NCBI RefSeq assembly: GCF_017526105.1
Contig: NZ_CP071839.1
Location: forward strand, 868,001-932,000
Reading direction: 5' to 3'
From: Streptomyces cyanogenus
GTDB lineage: Bacteria > Actinomycetota > Actinomycetes > Streptomycetales > Streptomycetaceae
Length of the DNA stretch: 64,000 bases
In this document: positions 51,528 to 60,562 of the stretch, piece after piece
Layout of the letters: each line of letters starts with the position of its first letter
Position numbering within the stretch: position 1 is the stretch's first letter
Notes under the pieces: model-generated
What the model was told of the DNA's origin: nothing
The model's input: the letters and a program-made list of their open reading frames with translations, nothing else
Databases searched by the model: none
Program-made: the position numbers and the translations under genes

Positions 51528-52332
51528 ATGACCGTCCACTCCGTCCCGGGCGTGCGGCTGCGCCAGGTCACCGTCAACGGCGTCGGGCTCAACGTCGCCA
51601 CGGCCGGTCGGGGACCGGCCGTCCTGCTGCTGCACGGTTTCCCGCACACCTGGCGGCTGTGGACCGAGGTCATCGGCCCACTGGCCCGCCACCACCGGGT
51701 GATCGCACCGGACCTGCGGGGATTCGGCGACAGCGACCGGCCGGCCGACGGCTACGACGCCGGAACGCTCGCCGCCGACGCCGGGGCCCTGCTGGAGGCG
51801 CTCGACGCCGGCCCGGCCGCCGTGGTCGGCATCGACCTCGGCGCCCCGCCCGCGTTCCTGCTGGCCGTGCGGCAGCCCGGACGGATACGGCGGCTGGTGC
51901 TGATGGAGTCGCTGCTGGGCGATCTCCCGGGCGCCGAGGAGTTCCTGGCGGGCGGGCCGCCGTGGTGGTTCGGCTTCCACGCCGAACCGGGCCTCGCGGA
52001 GACCGTACTCGCGGGGCAGGAGGAGGCGTAGGGCGGAGTTCGTCCGCGCCTACGGCGGGAGCGAGGCGCTGCGGGCCGCGTTCGAGCCGTACCGGGCCCT
52101 GCCGGTCACCGCCCGGCAGATCCGGGAGGCGGTGGCCGGCACCCGCCTCACCGTCCCCGCGCTCACGATCGGCGCCCACCCGGTCGGCCGCGCGCTGGAA
52201 CGCCAACTGCGCCCGTACGCCGACCGGCTGACCGGCCGGCTGATCCCGGACTGCGGCCACATCGTCCCGCTGGACCGCCCGAAGGCGCTGCTGGAGCTCC
52301 TGGAACCGTTCCTCGCCGGGGACCGGGACTGA
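51528..52332 (+). pseudogene. alpha/beta hydrolase (epoxide-hydrolase-like) split by a frameshift
   Basis: First part, 51528-52031: VLLLHGFPHTWRLWTEVI, APDLRGFGDSDRPADGY, and the nucleophile elbow VVGIDLGAPPAF with Asp as nucleophile, as in epoxide hydrolases and haloalkane dehalogenases. A TAG ends it at 52031. In the next frame the protein continues seamlessly: RRRRAEFVRAYGGSEALRAA ... LIPDCGHIVPLDRPKALLEL with the catalytic His. One base has been gained or two lost in the GGCAGGAGGAGGCG stretch. It is either a recent pseudogene or a sequence error. Confidence 0.85.
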
Positions 52333-52356
52333 CCCCGCGTCCCCGGCACGGAAGGG

Positions 52357-53022
52357 TCAGGCGGGCTTCACCTTCGACACCGCCGTCGCGGTGACCTTGT
52401 TGTCGCACTCGGCGAGCCAGCCGTCGTCCAGGGCGACCTGGTGCTTGCCCGCACCCGGCAGGCCGATCACCATGGTCGGGAACACGGACGGGGTCGCGCC
52501 GGAGACGCAGTATCCGTCCGCCTCGCCCTGCACCTGTACGAAGGTCAGCTTCAGCCACGCCTTGCCACCCGGTGCGAGGCGCACGGTGGTCGCGGTGCCC
52601 TTGGGGGTCACCTTCAGCGGAACGGACCGCTGCGGCGAACCGTTGCCCGCCCCGGCCACCGTCGGGTGGCCGCGCAGCACGCACGCCGCCGAGGAGACGT
52701 TCTTGAACTGGACGACCGCGGCCCCGGTGCCCGTGCCCCGCGGCCGGACGGCGGACTGGTACGCCGACACCTTCAGCGCCTTGGCCGCACAGGCCGGCGT
52801 GGCAAGGGAGGTGGTGTGGGCGACCAGGGAGACGCGGACGGGCGCGGCGGCCTCGGCCGACCCGGCAGTCGCCGCGGCCGCCACGGTGGCGGCGGGGGCC
52901 TTCGGAGCCGGGGCCGCGCCCGCTGCCGTGCCGCTCGCCGGCTGGAAGGCCGTCAGCGACAGGGTGGCGGCGACGGCGGCCAGGGCCGCCCCGGCGACGC
53001 GGCTGGTGTGTCGGTGATGCAT
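52357..53022 (-). CDS. secreted DUF4232 protein
   Basis: 221 residues. Signal peptide VAGAALAAVAATLSLTAFQP, an Ala/Pro linker, then DUF4232 (about 90-215): ALKVSAYQSAVRPRGTGTGA, FKNVSSAACVLRGHPTVAG and a second Cys pair near YCVSGATPS and ECDNKV. Extracellular, of unknown function, common in streptomycetes. ATG 53022 has GGGGGAT 4 nt upstream. Confidence 0.88.
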   Translation of the reverse strand: MHHRHTSRVAGAALAAVAATLSLTAFQPASGTAAGAAPAPKAPAATVAAAATAGSAEAAAPVRVSLVAHTTSLATPACAAKALKVSAYQSAVRPRGTGTGAAVVQFKNVSSAACVLRGHPTVAGAGNGSPQRSVPLKVTPKGTATTVRLAPGGKAWLKLTFVQVQGEADGYCVSGATPSVFPTMVIGLPGAGKHQVALDDGWLAECDNKVTATAVSKVKPA

Positions 53023-53274
53023 GAGATCCCCCGGTTGTCCGTGGTGTGTGGTCAGAGCGACCGGCGGGGCGCCGGTGCTCACCGGACCAGACCGGGCGCC
53101 GGGGCCCCGGGTTCCCTGGTCCGGCTGTTGTGACACGCCGGTGACAATTCAGGGCCGGACATGCACGGAAGGCCGCGCGGTGGCCACCGGGCGGCGTGGC
53201 GCGCGCCGGGCCGGCGTGGTCCGCGGCGAGGATGGCGCTCGGTACGGAGCCGACCGGGAGGCGGGTGTGCGGGT

Positions 53275-54348
53275 ATGACGGTGAACCGTGTCGGCCTGGT
53301 CGTGCACGGCGGGCGCGCCGAGGCGGTGGCCGCCGCGCGGACCGTGCGCGCGTGGTGCGCCGAGCACGCGGTGGGGTGCCGGGACATCGACGTGTGGCAG
53401 GAGGGCGCCCGGCACAGTGCCCGCGAGGAGGTCGACAGCGCGGGCGACCCGGATCTCATCGTCACCCTGGGGGGCGACGGCACGTTCCTGCGCGGGGCCC
53501 GGCTGGCGGCCGAGAACGACGCCCTGGTGCTCGGCGTGGACCTCGGCCGGGTCGGCTTCCTCACGGAGGTGCCCGCCACGCAGGTGCGGGCCGCGCTGGA
53601 CGCCGTACGGGAGGAACGGATCGGCGTCGAACGCCGGATGCTGCTCACCCTGCGGGCATCGTGCCGGCTGGAGGTGCCCCCGCACATGGAGGCACTGCTC
53701 AGGTACGGCCGCGGACCGATGCTGCCGCCGCCGCGGGTGCGCACGGACTGCGAGGCGGGCGGCGACTGGGGGGTCGCCCTGAACGTCACCGCGCTGAACG
53801 ACGTGGTCGTGGAGAAGCTGGCCCGGGACCGGCAGGTGTCGGTCGGGGTGTATCTGGCGGGCCGGCTCCTGGCCTACTACTCGGCCGACGCGCTGCTGGT
53901 GGCCACGCCGACGGGCTCGACGGCGTACAGCTTCGCCGCGGGCGGTCCGGTGGTCTCACCCCGCGCGGAGGCCCTGGTGTTCACGCCGGTCGCCCCGCAC
54001 ATGGTGTTCAACCGGGCGGTGGTGGCCGCACCGGACGAGCCCATCGCGCTGCGCGTGCTGGAACGGTCGGGCCAGGCCGCGGTCAGCATCGACGGCCAGC
54101 TGCGCGGGGTGCTGAGCCCGGGTGACTGGATCGGCGTGTACGCCGCTCCGCGCCGGCTCAAGGCGGTGCGGCTCGGTCCGACGGACTTCTACGGCCGGTT
54201 GCGCGAGCGCATGCACCTCACCGACGCTCCGGCCGCGCTCGCCGACGGGGAGGCACCCCCGCTGTGGCCGGTGACCACACCGCCGCCCGGAGACCTGGCC
54301 CATCTGGCCCTGCCCCCGGCGCCCGGAGACACTCCCCCGCTGACCTGA
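53275..54348 (+). CDS. nadK: NAD kinase
   Basis: 357 residues; phosphorylates NAD to NADP with ATP. Motifs: VTLGGDGTFLRGARLA (GGDGT, about 63-67), the NE/D motif as LNDVVVEK, ADALLVATPTGSTAYSFAAG and GGPVVSP. About 55 residues longer than minimal family members, with a Pro-rich tail. Streptomycetes usually have a second copy; which is the housekeeping one cannot be told here. ATG 53275 chosen for family fit. Confidence 0.93.
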   Translation: MTVNRVGLVVHGGRAEAVAAARTVRAWCAEHAVGCRDIDVWQEGARHSAREEVDSAGDPDLIVTLGGDGTFLRGARLAAENDALVLGVDLGRVGFLTEVPATQVRAALDAVREERIGVERRMLLTLRASCRLEVPPHMEALLRYGRGPMLPPPRVRTDCEAGGDWGVALNVTALNDVVVEKLARDRQVSVGVYLAGRLLAYYSADALLVATPTGSTAYSFAAGGPVVSPRAEALVFTPVAPHMVFNRAVVAAPDEPIALRVLERSGQAAVSIDGQLRGVLSPGDWIGVYAAPRRLKAVRLGPTDFYGRLRERMHLTDAPAALADGEAPPLWPVTTPPPGDLAHLALPPAPGDTPPLT

Positions 54349-54463
54349 CACACCCGGATGGCCGTTCGGACCCTGGGGCGCTGCGACACGGTGCGTGTGC
54401 CGTGTGGTCGTATATTCCGTAGCGTAGGCGTGGGCAAGCCCCACCGGAATAAGGAGATTTTTG

Positions 54464-54964
54464 ATGTCGACCGTCGAGCTGAACACCAACTTCGGCCGGA
54501 TCGTGGTGGAACTCAACGACGCCGAGGCGCCGAAGACCGTCGAGAACTTCCTGTCGTACGTGCGCAGCGGTCACTACGACGGCACGATTTTCCACCGGGT
54601 AATTAACGGCTTTATGATCCAGGGCGGCGGTTTCACCCCGGACATGACCCAGAAGCCCACCCAGGCGCCGATCCAGAATGAGGCCGACAACGGGCTGAAG
54701 AACAACAACTACACCCTGGCGATGGCGCGGACGAACGACCCGCACTCCGCGACGGCGCAGTTCTTCATCAACGTTTCGGACAACGCCTTCCTCAATTACT
54801 CGGCGAAGACCCCGACCGGCTGGGGCTACGCCGTGTTCGGCAAGGTCACCGAGGGCCAGGACGTCGTCGACTCCATCAAGGGGGTCAAGACGGGCAGCCG
54901 GGGCGGCCACCAGGACGTCCCGACGGAGCCCGTGGTCATCGAGTCCGCCAAGGTTCTCGGCTGA
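54464..54964 (+). CDS. ppiB: peptidyl-prolyl cis-trans isomerase, Gram-negative-type cyclophilin
   Basis: 166-residue single-domain cyclophilin: [15 protein letters not shown] with the catalytic Arg, [40 protein letters not shown], and [10 protein letters not shown]. The sequence is far closer to E. coli PpiB than to typical actinobacterial cyclophilins. A similar protein, SccypB of S. chrysomallus, was described as proteobacterium-like. AAGGAG lies 7 nt before the ATG, and a possible -10 TATATT at 54411. Cytoplasmic foldase. Confidence 0.96.
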   Translation: MSTVELNTNFGRIVVELNDAEAPKTVENFLSYVRSGHYDGTIFHRVINGFMIQGGGFTPDMTQKPTQAPIQNEADNGLKNNNYTLAMARTNDPHSATAQFFINVSDNAFLNYSAKTPTGWGYAVFGKVTEGQDVVDSIKGVKTGSRGGHQDVPTEPVVIESAKVLG

Positions 54965-55811
54965 CGCGCACCGCCGGGGCGGCACCGGTGGCACCGGTGC
55001 CGCCCGCGTCGCGGTTCCGCCGGGGATCCCGGGGTCGGGCGGCTCCGGTGCCCGGACCGGGCCGCCGTAGCGTGGCCTCGATGCGGGACAGTACGGCCTG
55101 CTGCTGCGCCACCAGGTAGAAGTGGCCTCCCGGGTACACGTGGAGCTCGAACGGCCCGTCGGTCTCCTGGGACCAGGTCCGGGCCTCCTCGGGGGTCACC
55201 CGGGGGTCGGCGTCGCCCGTCAGCGCGACGACGGGGCAGCTCAGCCGCGGCCCGGGGGTGTGCCGATACGTCTCCACCGCGCGGTAGTCGGCGCGCAGCA
55301 CGGGCAGGATCATGCGCAGCATCTCCTCGTCCTGCAGCAGGGCCGCGTGGGTGCCGTCGAGCTTGGTGACCTCCTCGATCAGCCGCGCGTCGTCGCCCTG
55401 GTGGACGGTCTCGGTCCGCTCGACGGACGGGCCCCGGCGGCCGGAGACGAAGAACACCGCGGGGGGCCGGCCGGCGGCCTCCAGCAGCCGGGCCAGTTCG
55501 AAGCCGACCATGGCGCCCATGCTGTGCCCGAACAGGGCGAGAGGCGTGCCGTCCCGCTCGTCCAGCGCGTGAAACACCCCCTGCGCGAGTTCCTGGACGG
55601 AGTCCAGCAGGGGTTCCGAGTGGCGGTCCTGGCGGCCGGGGTACTGCACCGCGCGGACGTCCACCGCGGGCGACAGCGCCTTGGAGAAGGGGAAGTAGAA
55701 GCTCGCCGAGCCGCCGGCGTGCGGCAGGCAGAGCAGTCGCGGCGCACCCGGTGTCGGCTGGTGGAAGCCGCGCAGCCACGAGCGGTGCGCTGCGCCGGAG
55801 CGGTCGGCCAT
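54936..55811 (-). CDS. type II thioesterase (GrsT-like)
   Basis: 291 residues: [38 protein letters not shown] (catalytic Ser), a lid, the acid Asp in [14 protein letters not shown] and the His in YPGGHFYL. Such enzymes clear misprimed carrier proteins of polyketide and peptide synthetases, but none lies within this window. C-terminal 40 residues are Arg/Pro-rich and overlap the convergent ppiB gene by 29 nt. Confidence 0.92.
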   Translation of the reverse strand: MADRSGAAHRSWLRGFHQPTPGAPRLLCLPHAGGSASFYFPFSKALSPAVDVRAVQYPGRQDRHSEPLLDSVQELAQGVFHALDERDGTPLALFGHSMGAMVGFELARLLEAAGRPPAVFFVSGRRGPSVERTETVHQGDDARLIEEVTKLDGTHAALLQDEEMLRMILPVLRADYRAVETYRHTPGPRLSCPVVALTGDADPRVTPEEARTWSQETDGPFELHVYPGGHFYLVAQQQAVLSRIEATLRRPGPGTGAARPRDPRRNRDAGGTGATGAAPAVRVSREPWRTR

Positions 55812-56019
55812 GTGTCCCCCTCGGTGGAACGTCCTCGATCGTGCTCGTGCTCTGTCCGCTCTGTCCCAAGGTTCCTGGCCCAGACGGTGGTTGACGGCGG
55901 TGGCGGGCCGGAGCAGGCACCGAACCGGTATACACGCCTTCCCCGGTGACCGTCGGTTGACGCGCCCCACCCCACTACCTAGACTCAAAATCCAGAGATG
56001 GACTAGAAGTCGACCGGGG

Positions 56020-56673
56020 GTGGGCGTGGGCGACGCCGGCAGGGACGAGGACGGCGCGGACGAGCACCTCATCCGGGAGGCCGAGAAGATCGCCGTGGCG
56101 CTGGGCCGCATGTTTCCCGGCCTGTGCGAGGTGGTGCTGCACGACCTGCGGGATCCGGACCACGCCATCCGCGCGATCGAGAACAACCTGTCGGGCCGTC
56201 AGGTGGGCGACTCGGCCACCGAGTTGGGGCTGGCCCGTATCGCCGACCCGCAGTACCCCAGCGTCATCCAGAACTATCCCAACCGGTTCCCGGACGGCCG
56301 CCCGGCGAAGTCCACGTCCATCGGCATCAAGAACGCCGCCGGGGAGTACGTCGCGGCCCTGTGCCTGAACCTCGACGTGTCCGTCCTGTCCCCGGTGACC
56401 CTCGCGTTGTCCAACCTCGTGGCCACGGACACCGAGCACCGCGACCAGCCGCTGGAGACGCTGCGGGACCGCAACGCGCGCGAGCTGCGCCAAGCGGTCG
56501 AGGCCCACGCCGCCGAGCGCGCCGCCACCCCCCGCTCACTGAGCCGGGAGGACAAGAGGGCGCTCGTACGGCAGTTGCAGCGGGACGGCTACTTCGACTC
56601 GCGCGACGCCGCGCAGACCATCGCGGACCTGCTCGGCGTGTCCCGGGCCACGGTCTACAACTACACGAAGTGA
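56020..56673 (+). CDS. YheO/DauR-type transcriptional regulator
   Basis: 217 residues. PAS-like YheO domain about 20-130 (MFPGLCEVVLHDLRDPDHAI, STSIGIKNAAGEYVAALCLN) and C-terminal HTH (YFDSRDAAQTIADLLGVSRA TVYNY). The family includes DauR, which regulates D-arginine catabolism. Fourteen nt before a D-amino-acid lyase gene, so it probably controls the three-gene operon in response to a D- or hydroxy-amino acid. GTG 56020 is weakly supported; GTG 56026 is equally possible. Confidence 0.87.
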   Translation: MGVGDAGRDEDGADEHLIREAEKIAVALGRMFPGLCEVVLHDLRDPDHAIRAIENNLSGRQVGDSATELGLARIADPQYPSVIQNYPNRFPDGRPAKSTSIGIKNAAGEYVAALCLNLDVSVLSPVTLALSNLVATDTEHRDQPLETLRDRNARELRQAVEAHAAERAATPRSLSREDKRALVRQLQRDGYFDSRDAAQTIADLLGVSRATVYNYTK

Positions 56674-56687
56674 AGGGGCACCTGACC

Positions 56688-57857
56688 ATGTCCACCGCCG
56701 CCGCCCCCACCGCCCGGACGCTGGCCGACCCCGACACCCCGTTCGCCGTCGTCGACGTGCACCGTGCCCGTCGCAACATCGCCCGGCTGCGGGCGAGGGC
56801 GGACCGGCTCGGGGTCGCGCTGCGCCCGCACGTGAAGACGGCCAAGAGCCTCGACGCGGCCGCCCTCCTGCACGACGGCGGCCCCGGCCCCGTCACCGTC
56901 TCCACCCTCGCCGAGGCCGAGGCGTTCGCCGACGCCGGTCACCGCGACATCACCTATGCCGTCGGTATCGAACCGCACAAACTCCCGCGTGTGGTCGCCC
57001 TGTCGCGGCGCGGCGTCACCCTGCGCGTCCTGCTGGACAGCACCGAGCAGGCGGCGTTCGTCACCGCGGCCGCGCGGGAGGCCGGCGTCGCCCTCCCCGC
57101 GCTGATCGAGATCGACTGCGACGGCCACCGCGGCGGTCTCAGGCCCGACGCCCCGGGGCTTGCCGGGATCGCCCGCGTCCTGCACGACGCGGGCTGCCTG
57201 GACGGCGTGCTGACCCACGCGGGCGAGTCGTACTTCTGCCACACTCCCGAGGAACGGCGAGAGGCGGCGCGGAACGAGCGCGACGCCGCGGTCGCCGCGG
57301 CTCAGCGGCTCCGCGCGGCCGGTCTGCCCGTGCCCACGGTCAGCGTGGGCTCCACCCCCACCGCCCACGCCGCCGACGACCTCACCGGGGTCACCGAACT
57401 CCGCGCCGGCAATTACGTCTTCTTCGACCTGGTGATGGCGGGCCTCGGCGTGTGCGACCTGGACGACCTCGCCCTGTCGGTGGTGGTCACCGTCATCGGC
57501 CACCGCCCCGAGTACGGCTGGATCGTCACCGACGGCGGCTGGATGGCCATGTCCCGGGACCGCGGCACCGCCGCCCAGCCGCAGGACCAGGGTTACGGCC
57601 TGGTCACCGACCTGAGCGGCACCCTGATCCCGGACCTGGTCATGACCGCCGCCAGCCAGGAACACGGCACCCTCACCGCCCGCAACGGCGCCGCCCTGCC
57701 CGAGCTGCCCATCGGCACCCGTCTGCGCCTCCTGCCCAACCACGCCTGCGCCACCGCCGCCCAGCACCACGGCTACCACGTCATCGACGGCACCCGCGGC
57801 ACGGCAGCGCCCGCGCCGGCGGTCGAGGCGTACTGGCCGCGCGTCACCGGCTGGTGA
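56688..57857 (+). CDS. DSD1-like PLP-dependent D-amino-acid dehydratase/aldolase
   Basis: 389 residues of the fold-type III family joining an alanine-racemase-like barrel (about 15-260) to a D-serine dehydratase C-terminal domain. PLP Lys in LRPHVKTAKSLD; LIEIDCDGHRGGLRP, GVLTHAGESYFC, and the zinc-binding LPNHACATAAQHHG. Family reactions: D-serine dehydratase, D-threo-3-hydroxyaspartate dehydratase, D-threonine aldolase. Regulator and dehydratase neighbours favour a catabolic D-hydroxyamino-acid role. Confidence 0.9.
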   Translation: MSTAAAPTARTLADPDTPFAVVDVHRARRNIARLRARADRLGVALRPHVKTAKSLDAAALLHDGGPGPVTVSTLAEAEAFADAGHRDITYAVGIEPHKLPRVVALSRRGVTLRVLLDSTEQAAFVTAAAREAGVALPALIEIDCDGHRGGLRPDAPGLAGIARVLHDAGCLDGVLTHAGESYFCHTPEERREAARNERDAAVAAAQRLRAAGLPVPTVSVGSTPTAHAADDLTGVTELRAGNYVFFDLVMAGLGVCDLDDLALSVVVTVIGHRPEYGWIVTDGGWMAMSRDRGTAAQPQDQGYGLVTDLSGTLIPDLVMTAASQEHGTLTARNGAALPELPIGTRLRLLPNHACATAAQHHGYHVIDGTRGTAAPAPAVEAYWPRVTGW

Positions 57858-57901
57858 CCCGCTCCTCCCCTCCCCCCGCCAACGACACAGCGAGGACTCC
57901 C

Positions 57902-58885
57902 ATGGCCGCCGCCCCCCTGCCCGTTTCGTTCGCCGACGTCCGCGAGGCCGCCGCGCGCCTGGAGGGCATCGCCCACCGCACGCCGGTCCTCACCTCCCGC
58001 ACCCTGAACGCCCTTGTCGGGGCGGAGGTGTTCATCAAGGCCGAGAACTTCCAGCGGATCGGTGCCTTCAAGTTCCGCGGCGCCTACAACGCCGCCGCCC
58101 AGCTCCCGCCGGACCAGCTGGCGAAGGGCATCGCGGCGTACTCCTCCGGCAACCACGCCCAGGCCACCGCCCTCGCCGCCCGTGAACTGGGCACCACCGC
58201 CGTCATCCTGATGCCCGAGGACGCCCCGCGCTCCAAGCTGGAGGCGACCGCCGGATACGGGGCGGAGATCGTCACCTACGACCGCTACGCCCAGGACCGC
58301 ACCGCGCTGGGTCACGCCCTGGCCGAGGACCGCGGCCTGGCCCTGATCCCGCCCTACGACCACCCCCACGTCATCGCCGGCCAGGGCACCGCGGCCCTGG
58401 AACTGCTGGAGGAGACCGGCCCGTTGGACGCCCTCCTGGTGCCCGTGGGCGGCGGCGGCCTCATCGCCGGCAGTGCCACCGCCGCGACGGCACTGCACCC
58501 CGGGATCCGCGTCATCGGTGTCGAACCGGAGGCGAGTGACGACACCAGGCGCTCCCTGCAGGCCGGCGCGCGCGTCACCGTCCCGGTCCCCCGCACCATC
58601 GCCGACGGCCAGGCCCTGCCCACGCCCGGCGAGATCACCTTCCCCGTCGTCCAGCGCCTGGTGGACTCGATCGCCCTCGTCAGCGACGACGAGATCGTCA
58701 CCGCGATGCGTTTCGCCTTCGAGCGGCTGAAGATCGTCCTGGAGCCCAGCGGCGCCACGCCCCTGGCCGCCCTGCTGGCCGGACGCGTCACCGACCCGCC
58801 GCGGCGGATCGGCGTCATCGCGTCCGGCGGCAACATCGACGTCGACCGCTTCACCACGCTCACGAAGCGCCCGGGCCAAGGGTGA
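57902..58885 (+). CDS. threonine/serine dehydratase-like PLP enzyme
   Basis: 327 residues of fold-type II: PLP Lys in ENFQRIGAFKFRGAYNA (about residue 59), SSGNHAQATALAARELG, phosphate-binding VPVGGGGLIAGS, and IASGGNID at the end. No regulatory ACT domain, so the catabolic or racemase-like type (threonine dehydratase, serine racemase, or L-threo-3-hydroxyaspartate ammonia-lyase). Paired with the D-specific enzyme upstream, it could handle the opposite stereoisomer. Gap of 44 nt, same transcript likely. Confidence 0.92.
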   Translation: MAAAPLPVSFADVREAAARLEGIAHRTPVLTSRTLNALVGAEVFIKAENFQRIGAFKFRGAYNAAAQLPPDQLAKGIAAYSSGNHAQATALAARELGTTAVILMPEDAPRSKLEATAGYGAEIVTYDRYAQDRTALGHALAEDRGLALIPPYDHPHVIAGQGTAALELLEETGPLDALLVPVGGGGLIAGSATAATALHPGIRVIGVEPEASDDTRRSLQAGARVTVPVPRTIADGQALPTPGEITFPVVQRLVDSIALVSDDEIVTAMRFAFERLKIVLEPSGATPLAALLAGRVTDPPRRIGVIASGGNIDVDRFTTLTKRPGQG

Positions 58886-58925
58886 GGCGGGTGCAGTACC
58901 CGGTGCCCGGCATGCGGTCCCGGCG

Positions 58926-59260
58926 TCATCGGTCGAGGGTGCCCTCCGCGTGCTCCGGGTCGCCGGCGCCGGGCAGTGCCTCAGGCCACGCCGGGTCGGT
59001 CGGCGGGGTCCGGCGGTGCCGTACGGCCGAGTCGCGGAGCCGCATGGTCGCCTGGGCGAGGTAGGGGCTGTCCGCGAGCCAGCGCAACGCGTCGTCGCGC
59101 ACGGGGTCGTGACTCGCCGTCGCGGGACTCGCCGACCCGGAATTCGGCATCGTCTCCGCCGCGGGGTCCGGGAGGGAGGAGCGGCCGGTGAGCCGCGTGG
59201 TGAGGTTCCACAGGAGGCTGGTCTTGCCGGTGCCGGGTTCCCCAGGGGTCTCCGGCTCAC
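58926..59260 (-). pseudogene. possible P-loop NTPase fragment in a gene-poor stretch (58886-59603)
   Basis: The minus strand opens GEPGTGKTSLLWNLTTRLTG (a good Walker A) and continues about 85 residues to DALRWLADSPYLAQATMRLR without further NTPase motifs. No convincing start. The rest of 58886-59603 has no recognisable gene. It may be the wreck of an AAA/STAND-type gene; the assignment is weak. Confidence 0.3.
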
Positions 59261-59603
59261 CGAGCTCGTCGTCGCCTCCCTGGTCCGGGCCCGGGTCCAG
59301 TCCTGGTGCGCCCGCCTGAACCACCGGAACTGACGCCCACGGGCCGGGCGGCGGCACGAGGACGGCTCCGCGTCGGCGCCGGGCTCGACGCGGAGCCTGC
59401 CGGCGGCGGGGTCGCACGCGGTCTCGGCCGCCGGCTCCCGGAGGGTCGCGCGGTGAGCGGCGCTGCGATCACGGGTCCGGCCCGTGCCGCGCCGGCGGGA
59501 CGGCCGGGGCTACGGCTACGCCCTTGCCCGCCGGTGGAAATAGACTTGATCCAGGTCTTGTACCGCGGCCCCCGGCAGGCGCTGAACGGCAGGAGTGAGG
59601 ACC

Positions 59604-59987
59604 ATGGCTCTGTTCCTCGCCTCGCACTGGGAGAACGGCTGGGCCGTGATGGAGATCAAAGGGGCCCTGGACACCGGCACCGGCCGGGAGCTGTGCGACT
59701 TCGTGGCCGCCGTCACCGCGAAGCACCGCCACCTGCTCAACCTGATCGTCGACCTGACCGAGCTGACCTGGGCGGATGCCGGCGGCCTCGGCGCCCTCCT
59801 GTCCGTCCGCGCCCTGCTGGACGACGACCAGGGGGAACTGCGCCTGGTATGCCCCGAAGGGCGGGTGGAGCGGCTCCTGCACACCAGCGGGCTCGCCGAG
59901 GCCCTCGCCGTCCATCCCTCCCTCGACGCCGCCCTGGCAGCGCCCCGCACGTCACTCACCGACCGCACCGGGGGTGCCGTGCAGTGA
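59604..59987 (+). CDS. STAS domain protein (anti-sigma-factor antagonist-like) lacking the phospho-serine
   Basis: 127 residues. STAS fold: AVMEIKGALDTGTGRELCDF, LIVDLTELTWADAGGLGALL. Where SpoIIAA-type antagonists have D-S-S-G with a phosphorylated Ser, this has D58-A59-G60-G61, so it cannot be switched by the usual kinase. ATG 59604 chosen for AGGAG 8 nt upstream. It may be a constitutively active antagonist or a binding-only paralogue. Confidence 0.88.
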   Translation: MALFLASHWENGWAVMEIKGALDTGTGRELCDFVAAVTAKHRHLLNLIVDLTELTWADAGGLGALLSVRALLDDDQGELRLVCPEGRVERLLHTSGLAEALAVHPSLDAALAAPRTSLTDRTGGAVQ

Positions 59988-60147
59988 TCACCGAACCCGC
60001 GGACTCCCGGCCGGAGGTGTCCGGCACGTCCCCGTGCCCGTGCGGCACACATCGGTCAGCGCTCACGGTGTGACCTGCGGCATTGCCGACGAAAGCGGGC
60101 AGCTCACACGATGAGCGGACGACGGGCGTCACGGAAGGCGGCTCCTC

Positions 60148-60300
60148 ATGGGTGATCATGTGCATGTGCGGCTCAGCCAGGGGCTGAGCGTGTCCGAAGA
60201 GGGGGAACTGGTCGAGTACTCGCGCTGCCGCTGCGGTGCCACCTGGACCAAGGTCTTCGACACCGACGGCGGGGAGCCGGAGGACCCGAGCCGATCCTGA
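60148..60300 (+). CDS. 50-residue CxC small protein (copy 2)
   Basis: MGDHVHVRLSQGLSVSEEGE ... SRCRCGATWTKVFDTDGG ... EDPSRS. Paralogue of the minus-strand gene at 17642-17794, same length. AAGGCGG lies 6 nt before the ATG. About 80 nt upstream (from 60068) are also conserved with copy 1, including CTGCGGCATTGCCG and the GGAAGGC(A/G)GCTCCTC just before the start. Follows the STAS gene by 160 nt. Metal binding or redox by CxC is a guess. Confidence 0.75.
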   Translation: MGDHVHVRLSQGLSVSEEGELVEYSRCRCGATWTKVFDTDGGEPEDPSRS

Positions 60301-60562
60301 CTCCGCGCGGAATTCCTGCCCTGCCCCTGCGCCTCACCCGGACAGCCGAACCGCCTGAAAAGCACCCCCGTGCCTGCGCCGGCGCGGAGAAGGCCGGGCG
60401 CCGGCACCGTTCCTGCCCGAGCGCGGGCACGCTCCCGGCGGGCGATCTTGGCGCGGGTCTCGCAGGATGGGCGCGGTTGCTCGGCCGCCGGCTCACGGCC
60501 GGCCGGGTGGCCGTACTCCTGCGCGGCTGAACGCCGCCCGATCCCCGCAGGGAGCAGCCCCC

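Noticed and set aside
60105..60150. 14-codon leader peptide overlapping the CxC gene (both copies)
   Set aside because: Differences between copies fall mostly at codon positions 1 and 2, opposite to coding constraint; kept only as a conserved leader.
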